Below are positions 8,949-18,463 of a stretch of DNA of 64,000 nucleotides, piece after piece; position 1 is the stretch's first letter, and each line of letters begins with the position of its first letter. Under the pieces are notes generated by a model. The model was not told the origin of the DNA and ran no database searches. It saw only the letters and a program-made list of their open reading frames with translations. The DNA lies in assembly GCA_963700305.1 (NCBI GenBank), contig CAVOXB010000017.1, forward strand, positions 165,775-229,774. Direction: 5' to 3'. Both the position numbers and the translations under genes were made by a program. The stretch comes from Desulfomonile sp963700305. Lineage in GTDB: Bacteria > Desulfobacterota > Desulfomonilia > Desulfomonilales > Desulfomonilaceae.

Positions 8949-9389
8949 ATGATCCCGAAAAAAATTCTATATTGCGCAGATTTCTCGGAAAACTCGGAAC
9001 GGGCGGCTAGAGTGGCGCTGAGTTATGCCAAGACCTTCGGATCCGACCTGCTGATCGTGAATGTCATAAATACCAGATTCCTGAGGCATCCTGCCTTGAT
9101 AGACCTTCCAGTGTACGGTGAAGCGCTGGATTCAGTTGAAAAGACAGCTCAGGAACGACTAGAGGAAGTGGGCGAAAAATTCAGGCGTGATATTCCAAAT
9201 GCAAAAACTTTTTCAAGAATAGGGATCCCTGGCGAAGAAATCGTGAAGCTCGCTGCCGATGAATCCGTGGACCTCATCATAATGGGCACTCACGGAAGGA
9301 CTGGACTGAGTCATTTACTTCTGGGAAGCACAGCAGAGACAGTAGTGCGCACAGCACAGTGTCCAGTGCTGACCGTGAAATCTGAATAG
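8949..9389 (+). CDS. Universal stress protein (UspA family), ATP-binding type
   Basis: This is a 146-residue single-domain Usp. The fold starts with KKILYCADFSENSERA and ends with the nucleotide-binding signature GTHGRTGLSHLLLGST (G-2x-G-9x-G-S/T), followed by AETVVRTAQCPVLTV. That places it in the ATP-binding MJ0577-like branch rather than the UspA branch. I start it at 8949 because TTAAGGAGA lies about ten bases upstream. Such proteins help cells survive starvation or oxidative stress, but their exact activity is unclear. Confidence 0.9.
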   Translation: MIPKKILYCADFSENSERAARVALSYAKTFGSDLLIVNVINTRFLRHPALIDLPVYGEALDSVEKTAQERLEEVGEKFRRDIPNAKTFSRIGIPGEEIVKLAADESVDLIIMGTHGRTGLSHLLLGSTAETVVRTAQCPVLTVKSE

Positions 9390-9662
9390 CTCTTTGAGTG
9401 TGCTTACAAATTCTTGCCGGATTCGATTACGCGACTCCTGTTGTCTCCTTGCAAGAGGCTCTGGAGAAGCCAACCGAAAGCGCGGCGTGGTGGTTTTTTC
9501 CATGAAAAGCTTGCAGTGACCGGCATTACGTCGGTCCTGCAAGCGCTTTTATGCTATCCTGTGCGTTCGGATTAGCGATTCGGGGAGGTGTTTCCTCTGC
9601 GTCTTCTCTTACCGCTTAGGCATGCCTCAAAAAAGATGGCCACCAAGGGCTTTGGCCTGGGC

Positions 9663-10883
9663 CTATTCTTCCCTCGCCTTCTTGATTTCTTCGACAGTCG
9701 GCATGATGTCTGCCGCAGGGATAGTCTCGATTTTGTCGGCCATTAGAAAGTCGTAGCCAGGGACCGACTTGGTTACCCCGACGAACATGGGGAGCATCAA
9801 CTGATGGTCGAATTCTCTTATGGTAAGTTTTCCGACCGGACTATCAAGCGTCATTCCTGCAAGGGCGTCAACGAATTTCTCTCGATCCACGGCACCTGCT
9901 TTTTCGAAGGCCTTTGCAATGAACTGACCTGAAATGTAACCGCAGAATGACGCAACTGATGGATAGTTATTATATTTCTTCTTATAATTTTCGACGAAAG
10001 CCTTATTTTCGGGAGTGTCAGGATAATAGAATAGATACGGCGACGTTCCCAGGACGCCCTCCGGTGCTTCCGCGCCTAAAGGTTTAAGAGTAGAAAGCTC
10101 GATTGCCGTATGCATTAGAAACGGGACTTTTTGATTGAAGCCGGTGGCTTTGGCTGTTTTCAGGAACGGTACGCAACCCGCCCCTCCAGTTGCCATGATT
10201 ACCGCATCCGGCTTAACCGACAGGATCGAAGTAATGTATGGAATGAAATCAGGCTCACCCACTTTCCACCATGATTCACCCATCAAGTTGACTTCAGGCT
10301 TAAGTTTTTTCAAATTGGACCAAATCTCCGAACCCATAGCGTGTCCGAATTCGTAATCATCCCCTGCAATCCAATAATTGACGTAGGGTCGCTTCGAGAG
10401 CGCTATTGCTGCCGCTCGGCCAATCATAGCAGTGTTTTCATTAAGAGAAAAAATGTATCTGTGACCTTTAGCTCCAGTGATTTTCGCGCTTTTGGCAAAC
10501 ATCACCACGAACGGAATTTTTTCTTTTTTTACCACATCGGAGACTGCCAGAGTGACAGCGCTGTTAGTAGTACCAGCGAGGATATCAACGTTCTCTCTCA
10601 TGATGAGCTCTCTCGCAGCGCTGAGGCCCAGGTCCACCTTAAATTTGTCATCCCTTGTCACGAAGACGAGTTGTCTTCCCAGCACACCGCCTTTGGCATT
10701 AATCTCATCCAGGGCAAGTTTGAAGCCGTCTTTGACGTCGTTGCAGTACACGCTGGGGGGACCGGTATACGAATCCACAAGACCGATCTTTATGGGGTCC
10801 GCCGCAAAGCTAGGGCATGAAACTACCGAAAAGACCGCTCCCAGGATTGCCAAGCAGATGATTGCCCATCTCTGTTTCTTCAT
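9663..10883 (-). CDS. Branched-chain amino acid/amide ABC transporter, periplasmic binding protein
   Basis: This 406-residue LivJ-type (Peripla_BP_6) binding protein has an N-terminal signal peptide (KKQRWAIICLAILGAVFSVV, cleavage probably after SFA-A near residue 27). The mature chain begins DPIKIGLVDSYTGP, the usual strand-turn for this family, and the two-lobe fold is complete. No permease or ATPase gene adjoins it, so it is an orphan binding protein whose ligand could be an amino acid, amide or aromatic acid. A GGAGGA ribosome site precedes the ATG. Confidence 0.88.
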   Translation of the reverse strand: MKKQRWAIICLAILGAVFSVVSCPSFAADPIKIGLVDSYTGPPSVYCNDVKDGFKLALDEINAKGGVLGRQLVFVTRDDKFKVDLGLSAARELIMRENVDILAGTTNSAVTLAVSDVVKKEKIPFVVMFAKSAKITGAKGHRYIFSLNENTAMIGRAAAIALSKRPYVNYWIAGDDYEFGHAMGSEIWSNLKKLKPEVNLMGESWWKVGEPDFIPYITSILSVKPDAVIMATGGAGCVPFLKTAKATGFNQKVPFLMHTAIELSTLKPLGAEAPEGVLGTSPYLFYYPDTPENKAFVENYKKKYNNYPSVASFCGYISGQFIAKAFEKAGAVDREKFVDALAGMTLDSPVGKLTIREFDHQLMLPMFVGVTKSVPGYDFLMADKIETIPAADIMPTVEEIKKAREE

Positions 10884-11110
10884 GACAGGGTGTCCTCCTT
10901 ATCTGAAGTATTCTACGAATTGTTGTTCGTGAAAACCTTATTGCAGTCCCAGATATTGTCCAAGGTAAGCAACTATGCATCGTAGCTTGCAGCAAAACCA
11001 GTGATATGGCAAGTGTTTTATAGGGATTTTCAAAAGCAATGCCGGTTAGGCTACCCCAGCGTAGGTCCCAGTTCTGTTGAATTAAGAAGAATCCGGCTAG
11101 CGCACGTCGC

Positions 11111-11195
11111 CGCCCCGACGAAAGTCGGGGTCCAGTCATGTGTTTCGCGGGATTGAAAAGCCTCGATTCCGTCTTTCGACGGAATGACGACAGGT
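11111..11195. repeat. Pair of REP-like hairpin units
   Basis: CCCCGACGAAAGTCGGGG is followed by about 40 bases and then TTCCGTCTTTCGACGGAA and GACGA. Both are near-perfect palindromes with a short loop. The second shares its stem with the repeat at 4001-4020 between the E2 and E3 genes, so this is a dispersed family. Confidence 0.6.
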
Positions 11196-11521
11196 GGGCC
11201 GTGTTCGTGGGTTGACGGCTTTGGTCGACAGGATTGCGTGTAGCCCTTAGAAACCGGGAATCCAGAAAGGTATAAAGAGAAAAATTGGACTCACCCGTGC
11301 GCAAGAATGACAATCTAGCGGATTTCGCGTGTCCTCGACCCTGGTTGCTTGCTTTAACGCACGATGTTATGGATGCCTGCCGCACGATTCTAAAATCAAT
11401 TTTTTCGTCAAAACCTCTGTAGTTTGCGTGCGGACAGATGTAACTGGTTCTTCCACGCTTCCGAATTTCTCCACGTTTGATTTCTTGACATAAGCTCCGG
11501 AATTATCTAAAAGTGTTCCAG

Positions 11522-11545
11522 TCGACGGTAAAGCCGTCGTTTTTT
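11522..11545 (+). terminator. Terminator-like hairpin in the ruvX leader
   Basis: CGACGGTAAAGCCGTCG forms a six-pair GC-rich stem with a five-base loop, followed at once by TTTTTT. It has the form of an intrinsic terminator reading rightward, yet no rightward gene ends upstream and the ruvX start codon is only about 14 bases further on. It may therefore act as an attenuator, or stop stray transcription. Confidence 0.6.
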
Positions 11546-11558
11546 GTGAGGTATATCA

Positions 11559-11987
11559 TTGCGCATTCTCGGCCTGGATATGGGTTCCAAGCGGATTGGC
11601 ATAGCCATCAGCGATGAGTTGGGCTTTACGGCTCAGGGACTTGAAACCCTGGAGAGCAAGAATCCGGAAAGCGATGCTGATAACATTGGCAAGATCGTCG
11701 AGCAATACGGCGTAACCGAAGTTGTGGTCGGAATGCCTTATAATATGAATGGAACAGAAGGGCCTCAGGCTAAAAAAGTAAGAGAATTCATGGAGCGAAT
11801 GGCGCAAAAGATGGATGTTCCTCTCAAGGAATGGGACGAACGCCTATCCACCGCGGCAGCTGAACGCACTCTTCTGGAGGCGGACTTGAGCCGCTCCAAA
11901 AGACGCAAGGTGATCGACAAGCTTGCAGCGGTGTTAATACTCCAGGGATATCTGGACAATCGATCTAGGGGCTTAAGCGGCGAATGA
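11559..11987 (+). CDS. ruvX: Putative Holliday junction resolvase / pre-16S rRNA nuclease
   Basis: This YqgF/RuvX RNase H-fold protein (142 residues) has the metal-binding Asp in ILGLDMGSKRIGIAISD, Glu/Asp positions in VVVGMPYNMNG and DERLST, and the C-terminal Asp of KLAAVLILQGYLD. In E. coli this family matures the 5' end of 16S rRNA. Translation seems to begin at TTG (11559), since GAGG lies about eight bases upstream and no ATG is available. It overlaps mltG by four bases. Confidence 0.9.
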   Translation: MRILGLDMGSKRIGIAISDELGFTAQGLETLESKNPESDADNIGKIVEQYGVTEVVVGMPYNMNGTEGPQAKKVREFMERMAQKMDVPLKEWDERLSTAAAERTLLEADLSRSKRRKVIDKLAAVLILQGYLDNRSRGLSGE

Positions 11988-13045
11988 AATTATCTTTTCT
12001 CACCGTTTTGAAGGCTTTTCTCGTCGTGGTTGCGCTTGTTGCCTTGGGCGTCGCGGGATACATGGCCTATTCAAAAATTCCCGGGATCATTCAAGATGTA
12101 ACCTCGTCTCGCGATCGCAGCACGATCGTCACCGGACAAGAAGCCATAGTCACCATTCCCAAGGGAGCATCCTTGTCGCAGGTAGGCGCAATACTCCAGG
12201 ACAATGGGGTGATCTCGAGCCGCTTCGTTTTCAAAGTCGTAGCCTTGATCAGAGGTGAACAGCGAAAGATAAAGGCCGGCGATTATGCTCTGAAAACTGG
12301 GAGTGATGCGGGCGATGTTTTAGATCAGTTGATTTCCGGTAGAACGTTGATGTTTTCGATCACTGTTCCCGAGGGATACGACATGTTTCAGGTTGCGAAC
12401 TTGTTTCAGCAATCTGAGATCATGTCCAAAGAGGAATTTATTGCCTTGGCCAACGATCGAAATTTTTTGAAAGAATTGGGTGTAGAAGGCGAATCCTTGG
12501 AGGGCTATCTTTTCCCTGACACCTATTTCCTGAGACCATCCGAAAAAGGCGACGGCAAGCTGATTATTCGTCGGATGACCCAGAGGTTCTTCAAAATCTA
12601 TGACAAGCATGTGCGTCTTACGGCCGAAGAGCATGGCTGGTCTGTGTCACAGGTTTTGGCTCTCGCGTCTCTGGTCGAGAAAGAGGCGCGAGCGTCAGAG
12701 CATGCGCTGGTTTCTGCAGTATTCCACAATCGCTTGCGACAAAACATGAAGCTCCAATGTGATCCCACCGTAATTTACAAGATCAAGCCCATGGGTTCCA
12801 AGATCACCAGGGAGGATCTTAACCGAAAACATCCGTACAACACCTACCAGAATACCGGTTTGCCTCCGGGACCAATCGCAAACCCGGGAAAGGAATCTCT
12901 CATCGCTGCTGTAAATCCTGCTGAAGTTGATTTCCTGTACTTTGTGGCGAAAAACGACGGAAGCCATCAGTTTTCAAGCAATCTAAAAGAGCACAACCAC
13001 TGGGTGAACTTGTATCAACGCACGCCCCGCTCAGAGATGCAATAG
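11984..13045 (+). CDS. mltG: Endolytic murein transglycosylase
   Basis: MltG (YceG-like) cleaves nascent glycan strands and so sets peptidoglycan chain ends. The 353-residue chain has one N-terminal membrane anchor (residues 7-28), a LysM-like part and the YceG catalytic domain with LEGYLFPDTY (173-181) and catalytic Glu232 in LASLVEKEAR. The tail carries YNTYQNTGLPPGPIANPG, also conserved. The start overlaps the ruvX stop (ATGA), an order common in proteobacteria. Confidence 0.93.
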   Translation: MKLSFLTVLKAFLVVVALVALGVAGYMAYSKIPGIIQDVTSSRDRSTIVTGQEAIVTIPKGASLSQVGAILQDNGVISSRFVFKVVALIRGEQRKIKAGDYALKTGSDAGDVLDQLISGRTLMFSITVPEGYDMFQVANLFQQSEIMSKEEFIALANDRNFLKELGVEGESLEGYLFPDTYFLRPSEKGDGKLIIRRMTQRFFKIYDKHVRLTAEEHGWSVSQVLALASLVEKEARASEHALVSAVFHNRLRQNMKLQCDPTVIYKIKPMGSKITREDLNRKHPYNTYQNTGLPPGPIANPGKESLIAAVNPAEVDFLYFVAKNDGSHQFSSNLKEHNHWVNLYQRTPRSEMQ

Positions 13046-13384
13046 GCTGCCGCCGGAGACTGATCTTGACAGACGCGAAGCTCGCTGCCTCAAAAGCAGC
13101 TGAATATCTGACATATCTTGTCTGTTTACTTTCTTTGCTCGGACGCGCTGCCGGTCCAAGTCTGTTATTTCCGATCAATGAATCCGACCTTTTGAACCAA
13201 TGCTCTTTGCGTCACGTATGCCATTCCATTGTTGATATGTTCAGTCACCATTAGAAATACTTGCACTACGACAAATTCTGAGAAGAAATTCCTCATCGGC
13301 CTTGCGAGAATCGCTTTCTGTGTCTATATTGAAGAGTTATAGGTCTTGGAGAATCACCCTGACTCGAAAACGGAGAATCGTTCA
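13046..13384 (+). other. Intergenic region between mltG and the activase gene
   Basis: About 340 bases with no gene I can defend. A 62-codon frame from a TTG at 13066 has a GGAG nearby but resembles nothing I know. The last part carries the ribosome site CGGAGAA for the next gene. Confidence 0.45.
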
Positions 13385-16300
13385 ATGGAAGCGTTGGGTC
13401 TGTGCCTGGGAGCGTCTACACTTAGCCTCGTTCATCTTAGAAAAGAAAACGGCAAAACCGAAATAATTGAATACGATACGATAACGCACGAAGGAAACCC
13501 CAGAAAGGTGCTTCTGGAGACCCTGGAGAAAATGCCTGTCGCGCGCAAAATACCAGTCGCAGTGACAGGGCGAAAATTCTGCAATTTCGTAAAACTCACA
13601 ACCGTTTCTGAGCCAGAAGCCGTTGAAATGGCGGTCTCACACGTGCTGACTAACGGCGATCCCCACAAAGTCGTGATCAGCGCCGGCGGCGAGACTTTTC
13701 TCGTTTATCATCTCGATGAAGATGGGAAAATACAAGGCATTCAGACAGGCAACAAATGCGCTTCAGGCACCGGCGAATTTTTTCTCCAGCAAATCGGCAG
13801 GATGAATCTCACGCTCCAGGACGTCTCTGAATTGGGCATATCCGAGCATCCTCACAAGGTCTCAGGCAGGTGCTCGGTCTTCTGCAAAAGCGACTGCACC
13901 CATGCTCTGAATAAAGGTATTCCAAAAGGTCACGTGGTAGCTGGTCTGGCCAAGATGATGGCCAACAAGGTAGTCGAATTATTAAAGAAACTGCCAAAAA
14001 AAGACGTAGTTGTTGTGGGAGGATCATCCAGGAACAAGACGATGATCCATTATCTCGCCAAGGAGATTGAAGGCCTGCGCATTCCAGAAGAAGCCCCTTA
14101 CTTCGAAGCGCTTGGGGCCGCTCTCTGGGCCCTGGAAAACCCCACAAACGCCTATACTGGACCCGATGACGTGTTTCAGAAGAAAGGCTCCGCTTTCGGA
14201 TACCTGAAACCGCTTGCGGAATTCCGCCACATGGTGCGTTTCGAGGATCGACCAAGAGGCAAGGCTGAAGCAGGCGATCGCACGATACTGGGATTGGATG
14301 TGGGCTCTACGACCACCAAGGGAGTCATTATGCGTTGCAAGGACAAAGCGATCCTTGCAGCTGATTACCTGCGTACGGACGGCGACCCTGTAGGGGCATC
14401 ACGCAACGTTTATCGCAGCCTTGCGGATCAGATCGATGTTCCCATAGACATTGTAGGGCTCGGTGTAACCGGATCAGGGCGCCAAATCGCCGGCTTGCAC
14501 GCGATGACCGACGGAGTAATCAACGAAATCATTGCCCATGCAGCGGCTGCGGTGCATTTTGATCCTGAAGTGGACACCATTTTCGAGATCGGTGGTCAAG
14601 ACGCGAAATACACTTACATCACAAACGGCGTACCCAGCGATTATGCCATGAACGAAGCCTGCAGTGCGGGCACAGGCTCGTTTCTGGAAGAATCCGCCAA
14701 AGAGAGCCTCGGCCTTAAGGTCACTGATATCGGGAAGGTCGCTTACACGGGATCGAATCCCCCGAATTTTAACGATCAGTGCGCGGCTTTCATCGGATCG
14801 GATATCAAGAACGCTGCTCAGGAAGGCATTCCCGTAAATGATATAGTGGCGGGGCTGGTCTATTCCATATGTATGAATTATTCCAACAGGGTCAAAGGCA
14901 ATCGACCCGTTGGGAAAAAGGTCTTTATGCAGGGCGGGGTCTGCTATAACGAGGCAATCCCGGCTGCAATGGCGGCCCTTACCGGCAAAGAAATCGTCGT
15001 GCCTCCTGAACCGGGCCTCATGGGAGCCTTCGGTGTGGCGCTGGAAGTAGAGCGCCGGATTGATATCGGTCTTATGCAGGAAAACCCGTTCGATCTGGAA
15101 CGACTGGCTGCCAGAGAAGTAGTCTATAAGAAACCGTTCACGTGCGGCGGTGGCAAGGAAAAATGCGATCGCAGATGCGAAATCGCAAAAATTGAAATAG
15201 AAAGTAAAACCTATCCTTTTGGTGGGGCGTGCAACCGGTATGTGAATCTCATCCGGCACCTGGAATTCGACAAACTGTCACTGGATATGGTGGATTATCG
15301 CCAGCGGTTGGCTTTCCGGGACCTTGCTCCCGATGATCCCGATGACAAACGTCCGACAATCGGGGTAAACCGCTCATTTCTGATGCACACCTTTTTCCCG
15401 TTCTTTAATGCGTTTTTCAAAGAATTGGGATATCGAGTGGTTTTGCCCGACTACGCTGATCCCAAGGGAGTCGATCAACAGGGAGCTGCATTTTGTTTTC
15501 CAGTGGAAATTTCTCACGGGTTTATGCACGACCTTCTGGCAAAGAATCCGGACATCCTTTTCTTACCCCACATTCGAGGAGTCCCAACAGACGAAGAGAA
15601 CCACAACACCTGCACGTGTGTTTTCGTCCAGGGAGAGGCTTTTTATCTGAAAAGCACCTTTGAGGCAACCCAGTCCAAGAAGGTGCTGACCCCATATCTC
15701 GATCTCAGCAGCGGTTTCGATTCCAAGAGCCAGGAATTCAGCAAGTTGGCCGCCGAACTGGGGGCCTCGCAAGCTCAGGGAACGGCTGCCTTCAATGCGG
15801 GAGTTAAGGCGCAGGTCGCTTTCAAGGATCAACTTCGGGAACGAGGCGCTCAATTTCTGAAAGAGATTGAGCAAAATCCGGACTTGATGGCAGTGGTGCT
15901 TTTCGGCCGTCCTTACAACGCATTTGCGGGAGAAGCAAACAAAGGAATTCCTGGGAAATTCGCATCCAGGGGCTACATTATCATGCCTTTTGATATGTTG
16001 CCGTACGAAGACCAGACGCTGGATGACGAAGATACGATGTACTGGTCCATGGGACGCATGATACTTAAGGCCTCTCGATTCGTTAAGAATCACCCGCAGC
16101 TTTTCGGGACTTTTATTAGCAATTTTTCGTGCGGACCTGATTCTTTCGTCGTAGGTTATTTCCGTGATGAAATGGGACGCAAGCCTTCTTTGACTCTTGA
16201 GCTGGACAGCCATACCGCTGACGCGGGTTTGGAGACTCGCATCGAGGCCTTCTTGGACATAGTCCAGTACTATCGAGAACTTGAAAGCAAGAAACAGATC

Positions 16301-17665
16301 TCTTACGTCAGCAAAGATTTCCAAGCAGCACGTTGCGCCATAGTAAATGGAAAACCGGTAATCGCTACTCCGGATGGAAGACATTATCCTTTGAACCATC
16401 CCGATGTCAGAATTATTCTTCCCGCGATGGGACGGTTTGCCCATGAAGCTCTCGTGAGCGCATTCAAGAACGTAGGCATCAACGCACATGGCTTGCCGCC
16501 TGCCGATGAAGAAGTCTTAAAGATTGGGCGTGGCAATTCCTCATGCAAAGAGTGTTTGCCGCTTCAGACCACCGTAGGCTCAATGCTGAACTATTTGTGG
16601 ACGGACAGACCTGCAGGAGAGATCACGGCATATTTCATGCCAGGTGCTGGAGGTCCTTGCAGATTCGGGCAGTACAATGTGTTCTCCAGGCGTCTAATTG
16701 AGCGCTATCGAATTCCGAATGCCGCTGTGCTGACCCTCAATGCGGCAAATGGATACATGGGGCTTGGTGATCGTTTCACCTTACCTGCATGGCGAGCCAT
16801 TATTATAGGCGATACCATGTACGAAATTTGGTCCACTATTATGGCTGCGGCTTCGGATCGAGATGCAGCGCTGGAGATTTTTTTCCGAGAGTGGAATTCC
16901 GTTGTAAACGTGATCCACGGTTCATGGAGACAGATTCGGAATCAGCTCAAATCCACGGCTGCGATTCTGAGCCGGATTCCTTTGAAGATGCCTTATGAGG
17001 AGATCCCGAAGATATCGCTCATTGGAGAGATTTACGTACGGAATGATCCTATTTCTCTGCAGAAGCTAGTGGAGAAGATGGCAGATCGCGGGTTCATAGT
17101 GCGCACTTCTCAGACCAGTGAGTGGATCAAGTATGTGGACTGGCTAATCAAGAACAATATCGAGGGCGAAGCAAATATTCCTTTCTGGATTCGATATTAT
17201 GTGAAGCGCTACTTTGACGTTAAGATCCGCAGTCTTCTGGCGCCATCTGGTCTGTTCTTCCACGAAATTCTGAAGGTGGAGGATTTAATTGCAGCAGGAG
17301 AAAAATTTATATCTCCGATGCTTACCGGTGAAGCGATTCTTACTGTCGGAGCGGCGCTGCACGAGATACTTCATCCATCATGTGGAATAATATCTATCGG
17401 GCCGTTTGGCTGCATGCCTACCAGAGTGGCTGAATCGATTTTGACTGAAAAATTCACGACCACCGAAAAACGTGAGCTGTTAATGAGAGTTAACGGTCAC
17501 GGACCGGACCATATGGAACTTCTTGCCAAAGACCAGAAGCTTCCGTTCTTGGCTATTGAGACCGATGGAAATGCATTTCCTCAGATAATAGAAGCGAGGC
17601 TTGAGGCCTTTGCTTTGCAAGCCCGGCGCTTGCACGAAAGAATGCTTCAGGAGAAGCGCAACTGA
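13385..17665 (+). CDS. Acyl-CoA dehydratase activase fused to dehydratase-like domains (BadF/BcrA/HgdC + DUF2229)
   Basis: This 1426-residue protein has two tandem ASKHA ATPase domains of the (R)-2-hydroxyglutaryl-CoA dehydratase activator type. The first (1-290) has KCASGTGEFFLQQ and SVFCKSDCTHALNKG. The second begins at about 301 with LGLDVGSTTTKGVIM and has EIGGQDAKYTY (400) and EACSAGTGSF (425); Cys residues of these loops bridge the dimer through a 4Fe-4S cluster. A DUF2229 region follows, then a C-terminal part like the dehydratase D component with HPSCGIISIGPFGCMPTR (about 1330). Activases use ATP to drive a low-potential electron into the dehydratase; for the fused form the substrate is unknown. 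I prefer the ATG at 13385 over TTG 13346 because CGGAGAA precedes it. It stands alone, not in an operon. Confidence 0.88.
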   Translation: MEALGLCLGASTLSLVHLRKENGKTEIIEYDTITHEGNPRKVLLETLEKMPVARKIPVAVTGRKFCNFVKLTTVSEPEAVEMAVSHVLTNGDPHKVVISAGGETFLVYHLDEDGKIQGIQTGNKCASGTGEFFLQQIGRMNLTLQDVSELGISEHPHKVSGRCSVFCKSDCTHALNKGIPKGHVVAGLAKMMANKVVELLKKLPKKDVVVVGGSSRNKTMIHYLAKEIEGLRIPEEAPYFEALGAALWALENPTNAYTGPDDVFQKKGSAFGYLKPLAEFRHMVRFEDRPRGKAEAGDRTILGLDVGSTTTKGVIMRCKDKAILAADYLRTDGDPVGASRNVYRSLADQIDVPIDIVGLGVTGSGRQIAGLHAMTDGVINEIIAHAAAAVHFDPEVDTIFEIGGQDAKYTYITNGVPSDYAMNEACSAGTGSFLEESAKESLGLKVTDIGKVAYTGSNPPNFNDQCAAFIGSDIKNAAQEGIPVNDIVAGLVYSICMNYSNRVKGNRPVGKKVFMQGGVCYNEAIPAAMAALTGKEIVVPPEPGLMGAFGVALEVERRIDIGLMQENPFDLERLAAREVVYKKPFTCGGGKEKCDRRCEIAKIEIESKTYPFGGACNRYVNLIRHLEFDKLSLDMVDYRQRLAFRDLAPDDPDDKRPTIGVNRSFLMHTFFPFFNAFFKELGYRVVLPDYADPKGVDQQGAAFCFPVEISHGFMHDLLAKNPDILFLPHIRGVPTDEENHNTCTCVFVQGEAFYLKSTFEATQSKKVLTPYLDLSSGFDSKSQEFSKLAAELGASQAQGTAAFNAGVKAQVAFKDQLRERGAQFLKEIEQNPDLMAVVLFGRPYNAFAGEANKGIPGKFASRGYIIMPFDMLPYEDQTLDDEDTMYWSMGRMILKASRFVKNHPQLFGTFISNFSCGPDSFVVGYFRDEMGRKPSLTLELDSHTADAGLETRIEAFLDIVQYYRELESKKQISYVSKDFQAARCAIVNGKPVIATPDGRHYPLNHPDVRIILPAMGRFAHEALVSAFKNVGINAHGLPPADEEVLKIGRGNSSCKECLPLQTTVGSMLNYLWTDRPAGEITAYFMPGAGGPCRFGQYNVFSRRLIERYRIPNAAVLTLNAANGYMGLGDRFTLPAWRAIIIGDTMYEIWSTIMAAASDRDAALEIFFREWNSVVNVIHGSWRQIRNQLKSTAAILSRIPLKMPYEEIPKISLIGEIYVRNDPISLQKLVEKMADRGFIVRTSQTSEWIKYVDWLIKNNIEGEANIPFWIRYYVKRYFDVKIRSLLAPSGLFFHEILKVEDLIAAGEKFISPMLTGEAILTVGAALHEILHPSCGIISIGPFGCMPTRVAESILTEKFTTTEKRELLMRVNGHGPDHMELLAKDQKLPFLAIETDGNAFPQIIEARLEAFALQARRLHERMLQEKRN

Positions 17666-17736
17666 TTTCAGTTCGCATTCAAGCGAGGAAGAATCTGGGA
17701 GGACCTTTTTGCACGAAGGAGGTTCCCCCAATCTCA

Positions 17737-18168
17737 ATGATTATTTGTATGAGTGATTCCCCAAAATCCGGCTTCTTTGCCCGAGTTTTCAAGCGGAAAA
17801 CCGAGCCCAGCACTCGTCAAAGGGGTCGAAATGCCGAGCAGTTAGCTGCGGACTATCTTTCAGGACGAGGCTATGAAGTCATAGAGCGGAATTTTGAATG
17901 TCGCCTCGGAGAAATTGACATTATAGCCCGTGAGGGGAAAGACCTTGTCTTTATCGAGGTGCGTTCGAGGCATTCTGTTGACGCCCTGAACCCTGTATTT
18001 TCCGTGAATATTCGCAAGCAGAAAAAGATTGCTCAAGTAGCTCAAGTATATTTGGATAGGCACTATAGGCAAGTCCCAGCATGCAGATTTGACGTTGTTC
18101 TTGTTACTGTAGGACCGCCGTCAGAGGTCGAGGTCATCCAGGATGCTTTTGGTGTAGAACCAGCTTGA
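17737..18168 (+). CDS. yraN: UPF0102 (YraN) endonuclease-like protein
   Basis: This 143-residue YraN-family protein has a restriction-endonuclease-like fold. It shows GRNAEQLAADYLSGRGYEV, the putative active-site set RLGEIDIIARE and VFIEVRSR. In other bacteria it adjoins rsmI or lpoA; here it follows the activase and precedes tRNA-Arg. The ribosome site AAGGAGG lies about 15 bases before the first ATG, while a second ATG is 12 bases later. Function is not established. Confidence 0.88.
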   Translation: MIICMSDSPKSGFFARVFKRKTEPSTRQRGRNAEQLAADYLSGRGYEVIERNFECRLGEIDIIAREGKDLVFIEVRSRHSVDALNPVFSVNIRKQKKIAQVAQVYLDRHYRQVPACRFDVVLVTVGPPSEVEVIQDAFGVEPA

Positions 18169-18173
18169 GCTGG
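18158..18173. repeat. Palindrome at the yraN stop
   Basis: ACCAGCTTGAGCTGGT spans the yraN stop codon and can form a seven-pair stem with a two-base loop. No T-run follows, so I do not call it a terminator. Confidence 0.4.
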
Positions 18174-18319
18174 TCGTGCGTGATTCAATGCGAACAGTCT
18201 GGGAATGAGCCTGCACCTCCATAAAAGAAAGGGCGTCAGCCGGTTTCTTGGTCTGCATCGCAAACATTACGTTATTGACAAGAGGATAAGAAAGTTCTAA
18301 AAAAAAATGGTTGGACTGT

Positions 18320-18396
<77 letters not shown>

Positions 18397-18406
18397 GAAA
18401 TAATTG

Positions 18407-18437
18407 AGGATTCAGGATAAGACCTGAGTCCTTTTTT
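18407..18437 (+). terminator. Intrinsic terminator of tRNA-Arg
   Basis: AGGATTCAGG and CCTGAGTCCT form a ten-pair stem (one G-U type pair) around the loop ATAAGA, and six T follow immediately. It ends the tRNA transcript. Confidence 0.85.
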
Positions 18438-18463
18438 GTTTTGGTGTCCATATAGGTGTCTAT

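Larger units (their letters stand above)
10884..11558. other. 675-base intergenic region with REP-like palindromes
   Basis: No gene is supported between the divergent binding-protein and ruvX genes. The central part (about 11111-11195) holds two hairpin units, CCCCGACGAAAGTCGGGG and TTCCGTCTTTCGACGGAA, the second matching the unit near 4001-4020. An open frame at 10810-11385 on the minus strand is an artefact of reading across these repeats. The ruvX-proximal end carries a terminator-like hairpin, listed separately. Confidence 0.6.

Noticed and set aside
10810..11385. 191-codon minus-strand frame upstream of the ABC binding protein
   Set aside because: It runs through REP-like palindromes and overlaps the binding-protein start; the composition is that of translated repeats.
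13066..13254. 62-codon frame from a TTG after mltG
   Set aside because: A GGAG is near, but the start is weak, the protein resembles nothing, and its composition drifts along its length.
14474..16489. Two long minus-strand frames (14474-15259 and 15563-16489) inside the activase gene
   Set aside because: Both are antisense to conserved ASKHA and DUF2229 coding sequence and show no family resemblance.
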